In this document: positions 60,122 through 64,000 of the stretch, piece by piece
How the letters are laid out: every line of letters starts with the position of its first letter
How positions within the stretch are numbered: the first letter of the stretch is position 1
NCBI RefSeq assembly: GCF_965225875.1
Contig: NZ_CBDDBS010000002.1
Coordinates: 1,364,001-1,428,000 of the forward strand
Direction of reading: 5' to 3'
Length of the DNA: 64,000 bases
From: Haliscomenobacter sp965225875
GTDB taxonomy: Bacteria; Bacteroidota; Bacteroidia; Chitinophagales; Saprospiraceae
Made by a program: the position numbers and the translations under genes
Notes under the pieces: model-generated
Told to the model about the DNA's origin: nothing
The model's database searches: none
The model's input: only the letters and a program-made list of their open reading frames with translations

Positions 60122-60170
60122 AAGGATCAGATAAATAAACGATTCACTTTAAGTGTTTTATCTAATCCTT
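60122..60170. repeat. Inverted repeat upstream of the GH109-like gene
   Basis: AAGGATCAGATAAA pairs with TTTTATCTAATCCTT with one mismatch/bulge, around a loop that includes CACTTTAAGTG, itself a palindrome. Its right end touches the -33 box of the next promoter. Confidence 0.6.
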
Positions 60171-60200
60171 TGACTCAGAGAAAATGAATGCTTATTTTTG
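60169..60200 (+). promoter_or_regulatory. Full Bacteroidota promoter for the GH109-like gene
   Basis: TTTG, exactly 20 bases, TATTTTTG. The predicted start is near 60205, leaving a ~90-base leader. It rules out an upstream start codon at 60188. Confidence 0.65.
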
Positions 60201-60295
60201 CCCACTATAAAGGTCTATTATTGCGGCGTTGCGTTTATTTTTACCCGGGATTTACCAGACTTTATTTATTTTTTGACAAAAAATACGCTCTGACC

Positions 60296-61681
60296 ATGTC
60301 ATCAACAACATCGCGCCGCAAGTTCCTCAAAATGTCTTCGCTGGCAGCTGGTGCAGGATTCCTGCCCAATACTGAAATCATCGGTGCGCCAAATCTCCGC
60401 AAAGGCCCACTGGTCGATAAAGTACGCATCGGTTTCATCGGCACGGGTATGCGTGGCCGCAACCACGTAGAACTTGCTCTGCTCCGCAAAGATTGTGAAG
60501 TAGTGGCCATTTGTGACATCGATCCAAAAGCTATTGCTGAGACGCAAAAAATGATCAGCAAAGCTGGAAAACCAGCTGCTGCGGCTTATGGTGAAAAAGG
60601 GGAGCGCGATTTCCTGCGCATGTTGGACAAACAAAAACTGGATGCAGTCATCATCGCGACCCCCTGGGAATGGCATACTGAGCAGTCGATAGCTTGTATG
60701 AAGCGGGGCATTTATGTCGGTAGTGAGGTCTGCGGCGGTTTTTCTCTCGACGAGTGTTGGGAATTGGTAAATGCCCACGAAGAAACCGGGACACACCTGT
60801 TTTTCCTCGAAAACGTCTGTTACCGCCGCGACATCATGGCCGTCATGAACATGGTACGGCAAGATATGTTTGGTGAAATCCTGCACCTGGAAGGGGGCTA
60901 TCAGCACGACCTGCGCGAGGTCAAGTTCAACGACGGAGTGAATCCCTATGGCGGCGGAGTAGAATTTGGCGACAAAGGTTTCAGTGAAGCCAAATGGCGC
61001 ACTACCCACTCCCTGCACCGCAACGGCGACCTCTACCCTACCCATGGCGTTGGCCCGGTAGCCATGATGGTCGACATCAACCGGGGCAATCGTTTTGTAC
61101 ACCTGACTTCCACCGCTTCCAAACCCCGTTCCCTGAACGAATACGTGGCCAAGCATCCCAAAGGTGGCCCCAATCACCCGAACGCCAATCTCGAATGGAA
61201 ATTAGGCGATATAGTGACAAGTGTCATCAAATGTAATAACGGTGAAACCATAATTTTGAGTCACGATACCAACTCCCCACGGCCCTACTCGCTCGGTTTC
61301 CGGGTGCAAGGCACCAAGGGGATTTGGATGGACGTCAACAAGTCGCTCTACATCGAAGGCACCAGTCCTAAGGCCCACGCCTGGGAAAAAGCGGATGATT
61401 ACCTCACAAAGTACGATCACCCCCTTTGGAAGCGTTACGAAAACGACGCCCAGGGCGCCGGGCACGGCGGCATGGACTTTTTTGTGCTCAACTCTTTCAT
61501 CGAGTGTGTTAAACAAAATGCTCCGGCCCAAATCGATGTGTACGATGCAGCGAGCTGGCTGGCCATCACCCCGCTGTCGGAAGCAAGTATCGCTACGGGT
61601 AGTTCCGCCCAAGCTTTCCCCGACTTTACACGGGGGCGTTGGATGAAGAAGAAAAATGATTTTGCAACAGGCAGTTATTAA
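60296..61681 (+). CDS. GH109-like NAD-dependent glycosidase, Tat-exported
   Basis: This protein has 461 residues from the ATG before a twin-arginine signal ('RRKFLKMSSLAAGAGFLP'). The Rossmann motif 'VRIGFIGTGMRGRNHVEL' (about 44-60) is followed by 'WEWHTEQSIACMKRGIYVGSEVCGG', 'LFFLENVCYRRDIMAVMNMVRQDMFGEILHLEGGYQHDLR' and 'RNGDLYPTHGVGPVAMMVDINRGNRF'. This is the pattern of family 109 (alpha-N-acetylgalactosaminidase). These enzymes cleave glycosides by an NAD+-assisted redox mechanism. The exact sugar is not certain. It is monocistronic, ending one base before a palindrome. Confidence 0.88.
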   Translation: MSSTTSRRKFLKMSSLAAGAGFLPNTEIIGAPNLRKGPLVDKVRIGFIGTGMRGRNHVELALLRKDCEVVAICDIDPKAIAETQKMISKAGKPAAAAYGEKGERDFLRMLDKQKLDAVIIATPWEWHTEQSIACMKRGIYVGSEVCGGFSLDECWELVNAHEETGTHLFFLENVCYRRDIMAVMNMVRQDMFGEILHLEGGYQHDLREVKFNDGVNPYGGGVEFGDKGFSEAKWRTTHSLHRNGDLYPTHGVGPVAMMVDINRGNRFVHLTSTASKPRSLNEYVAKHPKGGPNHPNANLEWKLGDIVTSVIKCNNGETIILSHDTNSPRPYSLGFRVQGTKGIWMDVNKSLYIEGTSPKAHAWEKADDYLTKYDHPLWKRYENDAQGAGHGGMDFFVLNSFIECVKQNAPAQIDVYDAASWLAITPLSEASIATGSSAQAFPDFTRGRWMKKKNDFATGSY

Positions 61682-61785
61682 TGATGAGCGATGAGTGATG
61701 AGTGATGAATTGGCTGCCGCAGCAACTTTGACAAGGTCGCTGCTGCAGCCAATTCATCACTCATCACTCATCACTCATAACTCCA
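61682..61785. repeat. GATGAGTG-type palindrome (same plan as the GTTGAG family)
   Basis: Tandem GATGAGTGAT units lead into AATTGGCTGCCGCAGCA, a short loop (ACTTTGACAAGGTCG), TGCTGCAGCCAATT, and then tandem ATCACTC units. The loop sequence TTTGACAAG matches copies 1-4 of the other family although the arms are unrelated. Confidence 0.88.
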
Positions 61786-61791
61786 AAGAGT

Positions 61792-62877
61792 ATGTTCTCT
61801 TTTCCAGAAACCCCCTACGCCGATTGGCTCCAACAACTTGAAAAAGACCTCAAAGGCAAACCCTGGACCGACCTACAATGGCACCTGGGTGATGATATTG
61901 TAGTTGATCCCTTTTACCACCCGGATCAGTATTTCCCCCAACGTTTGCCCTTGCTGGCCGGGCAGTCAAAAGCCCAATGGGCAATTGGTGAGTCATTGGA
62001 AATTGCTGACTTCAAGTTGGGCAATCAGGAGATATTGGCGGCGTTGGAGGGTGGCACAGAGGCGTTGGAGTTGCACCTCAGCAGCCCGATGGGTACTGAA
62101 GATTGGGCAGTTTTGTTGGAAAATGTGCAACTGGAGTACATTGCGCTGAATCTGGTTTTGAGGGAGATAAATCAGGAGCCGGGCGTTTTTCTGGAGGGCC
62201 TACAGGACTACATTATCAAACAAGGATTTGAACCTGAAAAACTGCACGGCTCGATCGATTTTGGTAAAAAACCTGTTCCAATTGCTACCCTTCAAAAATA
62301 CTTGCCAGGTTTCAAACTTGGTGTGGTTGATGGCTTAGGCTTGCATCAGGGGCATACAGCAAGTGCGCAAGAGTTGGCTGGTCTGTTACAGGCGGGAGAA
62401 GTTTACCTCGCAGCAGCTTCAAGTACGGAGTTGGAAACGGTAGCGCAAAGCATCCTCTTCAAAGTAGCCCTTGGCAAAAGTTATTTTGTGGAAATCGCCA
62501 AATTGAGGGCTTTGCACATCCTCTGGTTCAATGTGTTGAAGGCGTATGGGGTGCAAAAGTCGGGCGTATCCATCTCCGCTCATTTCGCCCCTGATTCACA
62601 GGATGAAAATACCAATACCAATATGATTCGGGCGGCCACGCAGGCCATGTCGGCCATCATTGGTGGCGCCCAGGAATTGTACGTCTTGCCCTCCAATGTG
62701 GGCGCAGGCGAGTCCCCTACCCCATTCACCCGGCGGATTGCGCGCAATGTGCAACACCTGCTGCGCCAGGAAAGTTACCTGGATAAGGTGCAAGACCCGG
62801 CGGCGGGAAGTTATTATGTGGAAAAATTGACGGAGGAATTGGCGAGGAAGGCGTGGGCGATTTTTCAGCAACAGTAG
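61792..62877 (+). CDS. mutA: Methylmalonyl-CoA mutase small (non-cobalamin-binding) subunit, short
   Basis: This 361-residue protein resembles the MutA subunit: 'ETPYADWLQQLEKDLKGKPWTDLQWHLGDDIVVDPFY' opening, 'ILFKVALGKSYFVEIAKLRALHILWFNVLKAYGV', 'DENTNTNMIRAATQAMSAIIGGAQELYVLPSNV' and 'SPTPFTRRIARNVQHLLRQESYLDKVQDPAAGSYYVEKLTEELARKAWAIF'. It is the partner of the B12-binding MutB in propionate metabolism. At 361 residues it is shorter than many MutA proteins (450-620), lacking a C-terminal portion. The usual mutB neighbour is absent: a long palindrome and a convergent gene follow. Confidence 0.88.
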   Translation: MFSFPETPYADWLQQLEKDLKGKPWTDLQWHLGDDIVVDPFYHPDQYFPQRLPLLAGQSKAQWAIGESLEIADFKLGNQEILAALEGGTEALELHLSSPMGTEDWAVLLENVQLEYIALNLVLREINQEPGVFLEGLQDYIIKQGFEPEKLHGSIDFGKKPVPIATLQKYLPGFKLGVVDGLGLHQGHTASAQELAGLLQAGEVYLAAASSTELETVAQSILFKVALGKSYFVEIAKLRALHILWFNVLKAYGVQKSGVSISAHFAPDSQDENTNTNMIRAATQAMSAIIGGAQELYVLPSNVGAGESPTPFTRRIARNVQHLLRQESYLDKVQDPAAGSYYVEKLTEELARKAWAIFQQQ

Positions 62878-62883
62878 GTTTGA

Positions 62884-63178
62884 ATTATTAACTCACTTTA
62901 AGCATTTTATTTACCGCAGAGTTTCGCGGAGTACACGCAGAGTTTCGCGGAGTTTTTTAGTTTTAAGGAGTTTGCCACCTGCGGTGGCTGGAGTTAGGGC
63001 TCCAGGAAAATCTTGCTTAAGATAAAGTGTAATATTTGATAACGAGTAACGGCCAGCCTTCAGCAAAGGCGACCTCTGAGGCCTCTTGGCACCGCAGGTG
63101 CCCTAAAAAAACGCTGTGAAACTCTGCGTGTACTCTGTGAAACTCTGCGGTAAATAAAATGCGCAATGTGAGTTATTA
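62884..63178. repeat. Very long composite palindrome (GCAGAGTTTCGCGGAGT type)
   Basis: The left arm (62884-62961) has two direct copies of GCAGAGTTTCGCGGAGT, and the right arm (63103-63178) the complementary GTGAAACTCTGCG copies. The arms match over ~75 bases with gaps. The inner ~140 bases hold CCACCTGCGGTGG and GCACCGCAGGTGC, a second inverted pair. It ends at the stop codon of the NamZ-like gene and fills the entire intergenic space. Confidence 0.85.
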
Positions 63179-64000
63179 ATAAAGTAAAAATGCTTCCGTC
63201 CTCTCTCTCCAATCGCCCACAACCGTCAAATCCCCAATTTGACTAAAAAACTGATCCACATCTTCCTCCAAGGCCTCGCGTACAGCGGGCGTACCCGTCA
63301 ACAAATCAAAATGCCGTGCTCCGGTTTTATTCACATGAGTCGGGTAATTCGCCCATTGGACTTGTTCGGGATACAGCTTTTTCAACAGTCCTACCAGGTA
63401 TAAACCCACAAAAATGGGTCGAAAAACAAGCTCATCCAGCACATGCAACATGATGCCCTGGCAAGCTTGATTTTTGTACAAACCTTCACTTGGCGTAAAC
63501 GAAAAAGGTCGGGCCCTCACCCCCTCCAAGCCACTGTCATTGAAAGCCTTAGCCAACTCCAAGCCATCGATCCAGGGTGCCCCACATACCCGAAAGGGAA
63601 AGGCAGTTCCTCTGCCTTCGCTCACATTCAACCCTTCCAAAAAGCACAAAGCTGGGTAGGTCAGCAAGGTTTCCATACTCGAAATGGCGGGCGAACTGGG
63701 TACAAAGGGCAAGTTCAAATCCTGGAAAAATTGCTCCCGTTTCCAGTTTTGAGCGGTATACACTTTCAAATCCAGCCCCTCATCAAAACGTTCTTTGTGC
63801 CAAAACAAAGCCAATTCCCCAATCGTCAGGCTATGCCGAATGGGAATGCGCCAACGGCCAATAAAAGAGGCAGCCGTGGATTCATCCAGCATCGGGCCTT
63901 CCGCAAGGTCGAGCTTTCCGCTGAGAGGATTCGGTCGATCCAAAACGACCAAGGGCACTCTGGCTGCGTGGCAAGCCTCCATCACGTAGGAAAGGGTCCA
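63176..64000 (-). CDS. NamZ-like (DUF1343) exo-beta-N-acetylmuramidase, 5' end outside window
   Basis: The frame is open to the right edge, so the N-terminal part is missing. The visible 274 residues match DUF1343/NamZ: 'VPLVVLDRPNPLSGKLDLAEGPMLDE', 'RWRIPIRHSLTIGELALFWHKE', 'SPAISSMETLLTYPALCFLEGLNVSEGRGTAFPFRVCGAPWIDG' and 'CQGIMLHVLDELVFRPIFVGLYLVGLLKKLYP'. NamZ enzymes release N-acetylmuramic acid from peptidoglycan ends in cell-wall recycling. The stop codon lies in the arm of a long palindrome. Confidence 0.92.
   Translation of the reverse strand, partial: WTLSYVMEACHAARVPLVVLDRPNPLSGKLDLAEGPMLDESTAASFIGRWRIPIRHSLTIGELALFWHKERFDEGLDLKVYTAQNWKREQFFQDLNLPFVPSSPAISSMETLLTYPALCFLEGLNVSEGRGTAFPFRVCGAPWIDGLELAKAFNDSGLEGVRARPFSFTPSEGLYKNQACQGIMLHVLDELVFRPIFVGLYLVGLLKKLYPEQVQWANYPTHVNKTGARHFDLLTGTPAVREALEEDVDQFFSQIGDLTVVGDWRERTEAFLLY

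Noticed and set aside
1..64000. tRNA, rRNA, prophage or insertion sequence
   Set aside because: I looked for tRNA T-loop patterns, rRNA segments, transposase and integrase motifs and saw none; a tRNAscan or HMM search could still find something I missed.

Overview
The window looks like a chromosomal segment of a Bacteroidota bacterium, most likely of the Saprospiraceae (Haliscomenobacter/Lewinella type). Three secreted proteins end in type IX secretion (T9SS) sorting tails. DUF4270, OstA-like, DUF4293 and BatE-like genes are typical of the phylum. Several genes are preceded by the Bacteroidota promoter (TTTG, about 20 bases, TAnnTTTG) rather than a Shine-Dalgarno site. This placement is inference from gene content. 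I saw no rRNA, tRNA, CRISPR array, prophage or transposase gene.

Layout: 0-3.3 kb holds the tail of a Big_7-repeat T9SS adhesin, a 49-residue double-glycine-leader peptide gene, a LytTR regulator and a DoxX protein. 3.3-12.8 kb holds pyruvate phosphate dikinase, an AT-rich orphan lipoprotein, a FAD dehydrogenase, kdsA, a metallophosphoesterase and an N-terminally extended signal peptidase I. 12.8-18.5 kb (minus strand) holds an M24-like protein, a cytochrome c/copper monooxygenase/T9SS fusion, a sialate O-acetylesterase and a PqqB-like hydrolase. 18.8-25.4 kb holds a DUF4270-kelch pair, a possible structured RNA, an ELWxxDGT T9SS protein and small proteins. 25.6-32.4 kb holds a PLP decarboxylase, a YceI-barrel-YceI set, guaB and a small barrel. 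32.4-35.7 kb is an arsenosugar-type cluster (ArsS, peroxidase-like protein, DUF547, glycosyltransferase). 35.8-42 kb holds an M1 peptidase, DUF6702-eutB-eutC and an ECF sigma/membrane protein pair. 42-49.5 kb holds an outer-membrane receptor, a 7TM/kinase/regulator operon, a lipoprotein and a PI-PLC. 49.7-57.8 kb holds OstA and BatE-like proteins, a glycosyltransferase, a pentapeptide protein, an oxidoreductase, a nitrilase, a GNAT and a fasciclin protein. 57.9-64 kb holds iscSUA, a GH109-like enzyme, a short methylmalonyl-CoA mutase subunit and the end of a NamZ gene.

The most striking non-coding feature is a set of long intergenic palindromes. Four copies belong to one family (core GGCTACCGCGAGCGA, flanked by GTTGAGAA-like tandem repeats). 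Others have unrelated sequence but the same plan: short direct repeats folded into two long complementary arms. Many abut stop codons, and two 'GTAGGGGCAACC' copies contain the stop codon. The best candidates for something undescribed are this repeat system, the orphan double-glycine peptide, and the promoter-to-terminator RNA candidate near 21.4-21.6 kb.
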